37,029 bases of DNA from positions 1 through 37,029 of the forward strand of contig CAMTMX010000030.1 in assembly GCA_947073495.1 (NCBI GenBank), in the 5' to 3' direction. The stretch is from an uncultured Porphyromonadaceae bacterium. Its GTDB lineage: Bacteria; Bacteroidota; Bacteroidia; Bacteroidales; Muribaculaceae. Of this stretch, positions 20,655 through 26,917 are shown in pieces. Below the pieces are notes generated by a model. It was not told where the DNA came from. It did not search any database and saw only the letters and a list, made by a program, of their open reading frames with translations. Numbering within the stretch: position 1 is the first letter of the stretch; each line of letters starts with the position of its first letter. A program made the translations under genes and the position numbers.

Positions 20655-22283
20655 ATGACTGGCTACAGCTTGATCCTTTCAATAGCCGCCCTGATTCTCC
20701 CGGGCATAGCTTCTGCAAAAGGATCTGACAAAATAAATCTTGACGGAGTCTGGAAAGTTGAACTTTCCGGCATCCGTCAGAACGGAGAAATAAACCTGCC
20801 GTCGACCACCGACATGGCATGTCTCGGCACTCCCCTTGACTCCACATCTATGTCAGACGATGAGAAATACCGTAGGCTCGCACGTCGATTTTCATATATA
20901 GGACCTGCCCTATATTCCCGCGAAGTCGAAATCACTCCGGAAATTGCCGGCAAACCTCTTGAACTGACTTTGGAAAGAGTGATCTGGAAATCAACCGCCA
21001 GACTCGGAGGGATGGAAGCAAACGACACTCTATACAGTCTTGTCTCTCCCCACCGTCACGTTTTCCCCAAAGGGCTAAAGGCGGGGAAACATCTACTGGA
21101 GGTTGAAATCGACAACTCCCGTCAATACGACATTTCTACAGGCAATCTCGCTCATTCCTACACCAACGACACACAGACAATGTGGAATGGCATCCTCGGC
21201 GAGATTTCCCTTAGGGCTATTCCGGAGATAGATATTGACAGGATTGAAATCCACACAATTGCAAACGGAGATTCTGTCTACATCAAAGGGATTATCAACA
21301 ACTTCTCTTCGAAAGTATCCAAACAGAAGGTAAATTTTGCGATATCCGGAACTCCCATTCAGGCATCAAAGAAATTTACACTCAGACCGGGTGCCAACAC
21401 CGTCGAGATGTCGCTGCCTGTGTCATCATTGCAGAAATGGAACGAGTTTAATCCCCGGCTCTATACAGCATCAGTGGGGATATCTGGCAAGTCTTCAAAA
21501 GTCGCCACATTCGGCATACGCACCATCGACAACAAAGATGGTCTAAGAATAAACGACACCCCCGTTTTCCTGAGAGGTACACTCGAATGTTGCGTGTTTC
21601 CGCTCACCGGGGCACCGGCAACTGATAAAAAAGGTTGGGAAAAGACCTTCTCTACTGCAAAAGAATGGGGATTGAATCATTTTAGATTTCATTCATGGTG
21701 TCCTCCGGAAGCGGCATTCGAGGTTGCAGATTCTCTCGGGTTCTACCTTCAGGTGGAACTTCCCGTGTGGTCTCTTAAAATAGGAGACGACCCTCAGGCT
21801 GAACAATTCCTTAAGAATGAATATGAGAATATTATCCGGAATTACGGAAATCATCCATCGTTCTGTCTTCTGAGCGTAGGCAACGAACTTCAGCACGATT
21901 TCAATTGGCTTAACGCCATTGTAAAGGAGATGAAACAGCGCGATCCGCGTCATCTCTACACCACCACCTCTTTCACTTTTGAAAAAGGTCACGGAGGTCA
22001 TCCCGAACCGGAAGATGAATTTTTTGTGACACAATGGACAGACAACGGATGGGTGCGCGGTCAAGGGGTGTTTGAAACAGAATCTCCATCATTCAATGCT
22101 GATTATTCGGAAAGGATCAAAGATTTCCCCGTTCCTTTAATTTCACACGAGATAGGGCAATATGCCGTGTTCCCCTCCATGGATGAGATCAGCAAATACA
22201 CCGGAACACTCAACCCTCTTAACTTTAAGCTAATCCGGGAAAACTTAAGAAAAAAGGATTGTTCGACCAAAGCCGCGACATGA
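20655..22283 (+). CDS. GH2-family glycosidase, N-terminal part (frameshifted at a slippery site)
   Basis: This 542-residue frame encodes a signal peptide (SLILSIAALILPGIASA), the GH2 sugar-binding sandwich (LDGVWKVELSG), the middle immunoglobulin-like domain and most of the TIM barrel. The acid/base Glu411 in SVGNELQHD and the nucleophile Glu499 in ISHEIGQYAVF are both present. The frame then runs out at TGA 22281-22283, while coding continues in the -1 frame to 23392. Joining the two at 22250-22256 restores a smooth protein (ENLRKKGLFDQSRD) of about 912 residues. So either one A was lost from a run of A, the assembly has an error, or a programmed -1 frameshift makes the full enzyme. The unshifted product would lack the last barrel elements. 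Substrate: beta-galactoside, glucuronide or mannoside; the subtype is unclear. Confidence 0.8.
   Translation: MTGYSLILSIAALILPGIASAKGSDKINLDGVWKVELSGIRQNGEINLPSTTDMACLGTPLDSTSMSDDEKYRRLARRFSYIGPALYSREVEITPEIAGKPLELTLERVIWKSTARLGGMEANDTLYSLVSPHRHVFPKGLKAGKHLLEVEIDNSRQYDISTGNLAHSYTNDTQTMWNGILGEISLRAIPEIDIDRIEIHTIANGDSVYIKGIINNFSSKVSKQKVNFAISGTPIQASKKFTLRPGANTVEMSLPVSSLQKWNEFNPRLYTASVGISGKSSKVATFGIRTIDNKDGLRINDTPVFLRGTLECCVFPLTGAPATDKKGWEKTFSTAKEWGLNHFRFHSWCPPEAAFEVADSLGFYLQVELPVWSLKIGDDPQAEQFLKNEYENIIRNYGNHPSFCLLSVGNELQHDFNWLNAIVKEMKQRDPRHLYTTTSFTFEKGHGGHPEPEDEFFVTQWTDNGWVRGQGVFETESPSFNADYSERIKDFPVPLISHEIGQYAVFPSMDEISKYTGTLNPLNFKLIRENLRKKDCSTKAAT
22250..22256 (+). promoter_or_regulatory. A AAA AAG slippery heptamer at the GH2 frame switch
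   Basis: The zero-frame codons are AGA AAA AAG, giving the heptamer A AAA AAG in correct register. It is the slippery sequence known from E. coli dnaX. A -1 slip continues as GGA TTG TTC GAC in exactly the frame of the downstream GH2 portion. I see no strong Shine-Dalgarno-like stimulator upstream or stable stem just downstream. Confidence 0.5.
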
Positions 22284-23392
22284 CCCTTGCCTCGGCTAAT
22301 CTGGCTGCATTGATGTATAAGGAGGAGATTGAACGCGCCCTGAAGACTAAAGGGATGTCCGGATTCCAGCTTCTTGGGCTGCAGGATTTCCCGGGACAAG
22401 GCACTGCTTTGGTCGGTCTTATTGATGCTTTCTGGGACAATAAAGGCGCCGTGTCTCCTGAATGGTTCCGTCAGTTCTGCGCTCCGGTGACTCCGCTTTT
22501 GAATTATGAATCCGCAGTTTATCGTAACTCGGATATATTTAACGGAGAAATCCTTCTGGCTAACTTTTCCGACAAGGCAATGACCGGTAAGCCCGTATCC
22601 TGGGAGATTACAAACGCTTCAACAGGAAAAATATTAGCATCCGGAGAATTGTCTATTGACGAGGCAAAAGCAGGAGAAATTACCACTGTCGGTAAGTTCT
22701 CGGCACCTCTCGATATGGTCACCGACCCTTCGGCAATAGTCGTGAAAGTCAAAATCAGCGACAACATCGCAAACAGCTGGAAGATTCATGTCTATCCTGA
22801 TTCAAAAACCGAGAATGGCAACGTGTTCACTACCCGATCGTTTGATGAAGCCGAGAAAGCACTTGCTGCAGGGAAGACTGTGTTGTTGGCACCATCACCC
22901 GACGACACTGAAGGGATAGAAAGTAAATTCCTCCCCGTATTCTGGAGTCCCGTGCATTTCCCGAAGCAAGCGGGGACAATGGGCATTTTGTGTGACCCAA
23001 AACATCCTGCACTTCAGCTGTTCCCCAATGACGGACACACCGACTGGCAGTGGTGGCACCCTTTGAAAAATGCAAAAGTAGTGAATCTCGATTCTATCCC
23101 GGCAGCTGATCCTGTCATAAAGGCAATAGACAATTTTGTACACAACCGTCATCTTGCCTACGTGTTTGAAGCCAGGTGTGGAAACGGCAGACTCCTTTTT
23201 TCGGCTTTCGATATCCTGAATCCCGGCAACGACAGTCCGGCAATGAATCAACTGAAAGTGTCCTTGCTGAACTATGTCAACGGAAACTCTTTCAATCCCA
23301 AAAGCGTGATTTCCCTAAAAGAGCTCGAAAGCCTCCACAAATCTATCATCGGAGAGGACCACACCACCTCCCCGACCTCAATCTACGAATAA
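22259..23392 (+). CDS. GH2-family glycosidase, C-terminal part (-1 frame continuation)
   Basis: This frame (about 377 codons) continues the GH2 enzyme. Residues just after the junction (SRDMTLASANLAALMYKEEIERAL...GFQLLGLQDFPGQGTALVGLIDAFWDNKG) look like the end of a GH2 TIM barrel. The remainder (LANFSDKAMTGKPVSWEITNAS and onward) looks like beta-sandwich C-terminal domains. It begins with a TTG codon that is probably not a true start. A downstream ATG at 22280 could allow weak internal initiation, but a signal-less barrel fragment would have no evident use. It therefore makes sense only as part of a fused product or as the remains of a broken gene. The TAA stop at 23390-23392 lies inside a long hairpin. 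Confidence 0.75.
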   Translation: MFDQSRDMTLASANLAALMYKEEIERALKTKGMSGFQLLGLQDFPGQGTALVGLIDAFWDNKGAVSPEWFRQFCAPVTPLLNYESAVYRNSDIFNGEILLANFSDKAMTGKPVSWEITNASTGKILASGELSIDEAKAGEITTVGKFSAPLDMVTDPSAIVVKVKISDNIANSWKIHVYPDSKTENGNVFTTRSFDEAEKALAAGKTVLLAPSPDDTEGIESKFLPVFWSPVHFPKQAGTMGILCDPKHPALQLFPNDGHTDWQWWHPLKNAKVVNLDSIPAADPVIKAIDNFVHNRHLAYVFEARCGNGRLLFSAFDILNPGNDSPAMNQLKVSLLNYVNGNSFNPKSVISLKELESLHKSIIGEDHTTSPTSIYE

Positions 23393-23454
23393 TCCTGAAA
23401 TGACGGCAGATGACAGGTTGACCTGTTATCTGCCGTCATTTCAGGATTATTCGT
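23385..23454. terminator. Long near-perfect hairpin overlapping the GH2 stop codon
   Basis: A stem of about 33 bp with a single G-T pair and a TTGA loop separates the GH2 gene from the convergent XRE gene. The TAA stop of the GH2 gene lies in its left arm. It lacks a T-run on either strand, so it may act as a bidirectional terminator through its AT-rich arms or as a 3'-end stabiliser. Its outer arms share AATAATCC/GGATTATT with the hairpin at 7448. Confidence 0.6.
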
Positions 23455-23473
23455 GATAACTTCTGTCAATTAG

Positions 23474-23791
23474 TTAAGGGCTAACCATTGACATGCAAGT
23501 TATTCCAAGTTTATCTTCGATATTGGCTATACTCTTAAAACTTAAATTTTCAGTTCCAGAGAGAAGCTTACTCACATACTGAGGGCTAACGCCAAGACGC
23601 GCAGCAAGATCAGCGCGTTTCAAGCCTTGGTCTTGCATATAGCCCATAAGTGTGGTTGCCAATTGACGTGACCAACGAAGCCAACCTGCATTCTCCTTGC
23701 GCCAGTTGGCTTCATCAACAAATCGTGATGGGGCTTTACTTTGATGAGCCTCCAAAAATTGAATTGCCTTGCTTGCCATATTGTTATTCAT
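23474..23791 (-). CDS. XRE-family helix-turn-helix regulator (antitoxin-like)
   Basis: This protein of about 105 residues has a C-terminal helix-turn-helix (LKRADLAARLGVSPQYVSKLLSGTENLSFKSIANIEDKLG) of the XRE/Cro-CI class. Its N-terminal helical segment (SKAIQFLEAHQSKAPSRFVDEANWRKENAGWLRW) is often seen in HigA-like antitoxins of Bacteroidales. No toxin gene lies next to it: the 200 bases upstream to the M64 gene are non-coding, and the GH2 gene is convergent. It may be a solitary regulator or an orphan antitoxin. The start at ATG 23791 (MNNNMASKA) is preferred over the upstream in-frame ATG at 23821. Confidence 0.8.
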   Translation of the reverse strand: MNNNMASKAIQFLEAHQSKAPSRFVDEANWRKENAGWLRWSRQLATTLMGYMQDQGLKRADLAARLGVSPQYVSKLLSGTENLSFKSIANIEDKLGITCMSMVSP

Positions 23792-23881
23792 TAGTGAGTT
23801 CAACAAAACTGTCCTGATCAAAAACTGACTATCCCTGAAAAGTGTTGACAGATTTGAGGGCGATTAACTAATTTGGTTTAC

Positions 23882-23896
23882 ACCGTCTGAGACGGT
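23882..23896. promoter_or_regulatory. Perfect inverted repeat between the XRE and M64 genes, possible operator
   Basis: ACCGTC and GACGGT flank a TGA spacer in the divergent intergenic region. It is a reasonable binding site for the adjacent XRE regulator, though nothing else supports that. Confidence 0.4.
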
Positions 23897-23958
23897 TGAC
23901 TATTTCAGTTTTTTATTTCCATACACCAAGTTTTTACGTTTTTATTAAAAAATTTCAT

Positions 23959-23966
23959 TAACTTTG
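23959..23966 (+). promoter_or_regulatory. -7 promoter box for the M64 peptidase gene
   Basis: TAACTTTG matches TAnnTTTG and lies 57 bases before the ATG. The surrounding ATTAACTTTGC is shared with the small-RNA promoter at 25538. No clear -33 element. Confidence 0.5.
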
Positions 23967-24023
23967 CCGTAATTATATGAGTATGACCTATTCAACCGTC
24001 ATTTCACATTAACCTGTTTCATC

Positions 24024-25427
24024 ATGAAAAAATTAACTTTAAGCACACTTTTAGCCTCTGCGGCACTTTCCATATTTGCTACAGAAGCCGTAACCGTTTC
24101 ATCGGCAGATCCCGCAAGCGCCAAGGCTACTTCATCTGTCACTTCAACCAAAAGTACAGATTTCTCCACAAACTTTGCAGACAGTACTCTACGAGTTGAC
24201 TATATTTTCGGTGGAGGTCCTTCCGGAATACATATAATGCTTGATGGTCAGTCTAAATCCGAAGGCTGGTATGGCAGACGCGCAAGACTTAATCAGCTAC
24301 CTTACCTTGGAAATGGAACAATATCTGTGGTTGACCCTCAGACCGGGGAAACCCTCTACAGCAACTCTTTCTCTTCCCTCTTTCAGGAATGGATTTATAC
24401 CCCTGAAGCAGAGAAGGTCAACAACTCTTTCGAGAACTCTTTCCTGGTGCCGCTACCAAAAAAGGAGGCTGACATAATAGTGTCACTACGCAACAACCGC
24501 CAGGAGGAAATTGCCCGTCTTTCACATCGTTACCGTCCTGACGACGAACTGGTGGCGATGAAAGGCCACATCCCATATCCTCATAAATACATCCACAAAG
24601 GCGGGGATTCCAAAAATGCAATCGACATCGCCATGCTGTCTGAGGGCTACACAATCGAAGAGATGGATTCCTTCATCAACCATGCAAAAATGTTTACCGA
24701 CGAGATGCTCTCTTACGAACCTTACGCCTCAAACAAAGACAAATTCAACTTTGTAGCCGTGATGGTGCCCTCACGCGAAAGTGGCGTCAGCATACCCCTG
24801 AAAAAACAATGGAAAGACACTGCTTTCGGCTCCCACTTCAGCACTTTCTATTCTTCCCGTTATCTCACCACCCCCCACGTGAAAAAACTTCATGAATCTC
24901 TGAGCGGCATCCCCTACGAGCATATCATGATTCTTGTAAACACTGAGGAATATGGCGGCGGAGGAATATATAATTCATACCACATCGCCACATCCCGCAA
25001 CAAACAGACACTCCCTGTCACTGTGCATGAATTCGGTCACAGTTTCGGTGGGCTCGCCGATGAATATGTCTATGACGGCGAAGAAAACGACACTTATCCT
25101 CTCGATATCGAACCTTGGGAACCAAACCTGACAACACTCGTGGATTTTGAGTCCAAATGGAAAGACATGGTTACTCCCGGCACCCCTATACCTACTCCCT
25201 GGGAGGATAAAGGAGGCAACCGTGCCGAGAGAATGAAACAGAAAGGAAACGCGAAAAAAGGCGACAAGCAGGTAGTCGGGGTTTTCGAAGGTGGCGGCTA
25301 TAAGAAAAAAGGCGTGTACCGTCCGGTTGAGACGTGCCGCATGCGCGACAACTACCACCCCACGTTCTGCCCCGTGTGTGAAGCGGCGCTCACCCGCCTG
25401 ATAAATTTCTACACCCTCCCTGAATAA
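24024..25427 (+). CDS. Secreted M64-family (IgA-protease-like) metallopeptidase
   Basis: This 467-residue protein has a signal peptide (MKKLTLSTLLASAALSIFATEA) and an M64-type N-terminal beta domain (LRVDYIFGGG...GWYGRRARLNQLPYLGNGTI, about 50-160). The catalytic domain follows. The zinc site reads HEFGHSFGGLADEY, with His335, Glu336, His339 and Asp346 in the HExxHxxxxxxD arrangement. A later CRMRDNYHPTFCPVCEAAL segment resembles the family's Met-turn/Cys region. M64 is named for Clostridium ramosum IgA protease; Bacteroidota members are widespread and mostly uncharacterised, so cleavage of IgA should not be assumed. It sits alone with its own promoter and a strong terminator. Confidence 0.92.
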   Translation: MKKLTLSTLLASAALSIFATEAVTVSSADPASAKATSSVTSTKSTDFSTNFADSTLRVDYIFGGGPSGIHIMLDGQSKSEGWYGRRARLNQLPYLGNGTISVVDPQTGETLYSNSFSSLFQEWIYTPEAEKVNNSFENSFLVPLPKKEADIIVSLRNNRQEEIARLSHRYRPDDELVAMKGHIPYPHKYIHKGGDSKNAIDIAMLSEGYTIEEMDSFINHAKMFTDEMLSYEPYASNKDKFNFVAVMVPSRESGVSIPLKKQWKDTAFGSHFSTFYSSRYLTTPHVKKLHESLSGIPYEHIMILVNTEEYGGGGIYNSYHIATSRNKQTLPVTVHEFGHSFGGLADEYVYDGEENDTYPLDIEPWEPNLTTLVDFESKWKDMVTPGTPIPTPWEDKGGNRAERMKQKGNAKKGDKQVVGVFEGGGYKKKGVYRPVETCRMRDNYHPTFCPVCEAALTRLINFYTLPE

Positions 25428-25466
25428 TCCGCTAAACGCTCAACCATAAAAAACTAAACCGACACC

Positions 25467-25524
25467 ATATCAGCCTTAAATTCCTGTAATAATATGGAAT
25501 TTAAGGCTGATATTTTTTATTTTC
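25467..25524 (+). terminator. Rho-independent terminator of the M64 gene
   Basis: A perfect 18-bp stem (25467-25484 with 25496-25513) and an 11-base loop is followed by TTTTTATTTT. Classic intrinsic terminator. Confidence 0.9.
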
Positions 25525-25537
25525 CGAAAAATAACAT

Positions 25538-25545
25538 TAACTTTG
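25538..25545 (+). promoter_or_regulatory. -7 promoter box of a candidate small RNA
   Basis: TAACTTTG matches TAnnTTTG, with TTTT at 25514-25517 in place of the -33 element (20-base spacer). It lies right after the M64 terminator and no coding sequence follows on this strand. Confidence 0.5.
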
Positions 25546-25551
25546 CAACGT

Positions 25552-25710
25552 AATTGGGATAAAGTTTGGATTTAAATAAGATATTAAGTTAGTAGTAAGA
25601 AAATAGGCTGACCGGCGTTGCGAAACGACGTTCACCGAAGTAAGTATTTATAGAGCCTTAAATTCTAATATTAGCGGCGTTCCTTCACAGAAGCGCCGCT
25701 TTTTATTATT
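25552..25710 (+). ncRNA. Candidate free-standing small RNA of about 150-160 nt
   Basis: A promoter-like box at 25538 is followed by about 120 bases without a credible open frame, then a GC-rich hairpin (AGCGGCG 25673-25679 with CGCCGCT 25694-25700) and TTTTTATTATT. This is the layout of an independently transcribed RNA. An internal stem-loop (CGTT/AACG with a GCGA tetraloop near 25616-25627) is visible. The neighbours are the M64 gene, already terminated, and the convergent ferritin gene, so it is not the leader of a gene. It could be a regulatory RNA or a 6S-like RNA. The size fits, but I cannot recognise a family. Confidence 0.5.
25673..25710 (+). terminator. Terminator of the candidate small RNA
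   Basis: A 7-bp GC-rich stem extended by weaker pairs is followed by TTTTTATTATT on the plus strand. Confidence 0.7.
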
Positions 25711-25743
25711 GCAACCGTATTCGATTATTGCAATCGTATTCGC

Positions 25744-25774
25744 ATAAAAAACGGCATCTATATAGATGCCGTTT
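25744..25774 (-). terminator. Rho-independent terminator of the ferritin gene
   Basis: A perfect stem (AAACGGCATCT with AGATGCCGTTT, loop ATAT) is followed on the minus strand by TTTTT. It ends the ferritin transcript about 30 bases after its stop. Confidence 0.88.
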
Positions 25775-25805
25775 CCATATCCTCAAATTTAACTGTAGGT
25801 CTTAA

Positions 25806-26324
25806 TCATTTTCCTGCAAGAGGCGAGGGTGTTGTATACGTACGTGAGCCGAGCTCGCTATCAATCTGATAAATACCAGTGCCATCCGAGCCTACAAGAG
25901 TGAGGTTATCAATGATTTCCTGTGCAGCCTCTTCTTCTTCCACCTGTTCTGCTATAAACCAGTTGAGCTGCTGACGAGTTGCAAAATCCTTCTCCTCTTC
26001 TGCAAGTGCATAAAGGTTATGGATGCGAGATGTCACCACGCGCTCATGTTCAAGAGTATTGGCAAACGCTGCCAATGGAGATTCCCAGCTTACAGGCACC
26101 TCTGCGATAGGAGCCAGGACAACCTTACCTCCACGTGCATTCACATAGTTAATGAAGATCTGTGCATGATCAAACTCCTCCTTAAACTGAATACGGAACC
26201 AATTGGCAATACCTTTTCTACCTACCGCCTCGAAGTGGTTCGCCATAGAAAGATAAAGATAGCCTGACCAAAATTCCCAGTTGATCTGCTCGTTGAGAGC
26301 ATCAACCATTTTCTTGCTTATCAT
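25806..26324 (-). CDS. ftnA: Bacterial non-heme ferritin (FtnA type)
   Basis: This 172-residue protein matches bacterial ferritin over its full length. It oxidises Fe(II) at a di-iron centre and stores it as a mineral in a 24-subunit cytoplasmic shell. The ferroxidase residues seen in FtnA are in place: Glu17 (NWEFWSGYLYLSMA), Glu50 and His53 (KEEFDHAQ), Glu94 (LEHERVV), Gln127 and Glu130 (AEQVEEEEAA). It lacks the haem-ligand Met arrangement of bacterioferritin. It is a single gene with its own terminator. A G/C-rich block with several palindromes lies 110-185 bases upstream and might hold a metal- or redox-regulator site. Confidence 0.95.
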   Translation of the reverse strand: MISKKMVDALNEQINWEFWSGYLYLSMANHFEAVGRKGIANWFRIQFKEEFDHAQIFINYVNARGGKVVLAPIAEVPVSWESPLAAFANTLEHERVVTSRIHNLYALAEEEKDFATRQQLNWFIAEQVEEEEAAQEIIDNLTLVGSDGTGIYQIDSELGSRTYTTPSPLAGK

Positions 26325-26586
26325 ATGTTAATTTATTAAAGAAACTTCAATATCATTAAAAAATCCACTCATGAAAAATATCTGTTTTTTATAAAACATG
26401 ACCATACGCTCGCCAACTGCCGATCAGAGAAAGTGGAAACGTTTCAAATGCTCGAGACTGCGCATAAAATGCAAAAGCCGCAATGGGAAACGTTGTGCGT
26501 TGCGCACAATTCCGCATGAAGAGGATTCCATGAGTTTCATATTCCTTAACGTATTTAAGTTTACTAAAATTATAATATAACCGAGT
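26325..26586. other. Upstream region of ferritin with palindromes, no gene seen
   Basis: No credible gene. It holds GAAACGTTTC (26436-26445), a second GGAAACGTT (26486-26494) and a perfect inverted repeat TTGTGCG/CGCACAA around TTG (26493-26509). These may be regulator sites for ferritin. Short frames exist on both strands but lack support. Confidence 0.4.
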
Positions 26587-26702
26587 TACTTTTGTATATG
26601 CCAACGCAAATCTCCCCCGAATGGTTTGCTATGTCATATTTTTTAACCAAAAGAGGTAAACGCCCCACCGCACTAAGAAACTGTTTAAATTTATTTGTCT
26701 AA
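26587..26702 (+). other. Orphan promoter-like box and possible gene remnant running into a repeat
   Basis: A perfect -7 box TACTTTTG (26587-26594) faces right. A 34-codon frame (26598-26702, with an internal ATG at 26631) starts beside it and ends within the repeat at 26677, so its last codons come from the repeat. It may be a gene cut off by the element, or chance. Confidence 0.3.
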
Positions 26703-26814
26703 GGGATAAGAGGATTTGACAAGCAGATTTTTGATATTTATGAAGAAGTTATGGGATACTTTGCAAATTAAACAAACATATTTCATTTAATCAAAATAAT
26801 GTTAAAAAAACTTT
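26677..26814. repeat. Dispersed MITE-like repeat, copy 2 (decayed right half)
   Basis: The left half matches the repeat at 3963 closely (GAAACTGTTTAAATTTATTT, then AGGATTTG and AGATTTTTGATATTTATGA). The right half is diverged but ends in a degraded AATGTTAAA...CTTT version of the inverted end. Confidence 0.65.
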
Positions 26815-26851
26815 TAAGTATACCCTCCCTGCATTGATATTCTTCAATAAA

Positions 26852-26896
26852 AACAGAGTCATCTTTTCTGCATCCTGCAGAAAAGATGACTCTGTT
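26852..26896 (-). terminator. Rho-independent terminator of the serpin gene
   Basis: A perfect 21-bp stem with a three-base loop is followed on the minus strand by a T-rich tail (TTTATTG). It lies about 22 bases beyond the serpin stop. Confidence 0.88.
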
Positions 26897-26917
26897 AATG
26901 GTGTTCGGATTCTACTC

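Noticed and set aside
23792-24023. Toxin partner for the XRE protein
   Set aside because: The 230 bases upstream hold no open frame of toxin size, so a toxin-antitoxin pair is not supported.
26389-26604. Short frames on both strands upstream of ferritin
   Set aside because: They overlap one another, lack promoters in the right place and have unnatural composition.
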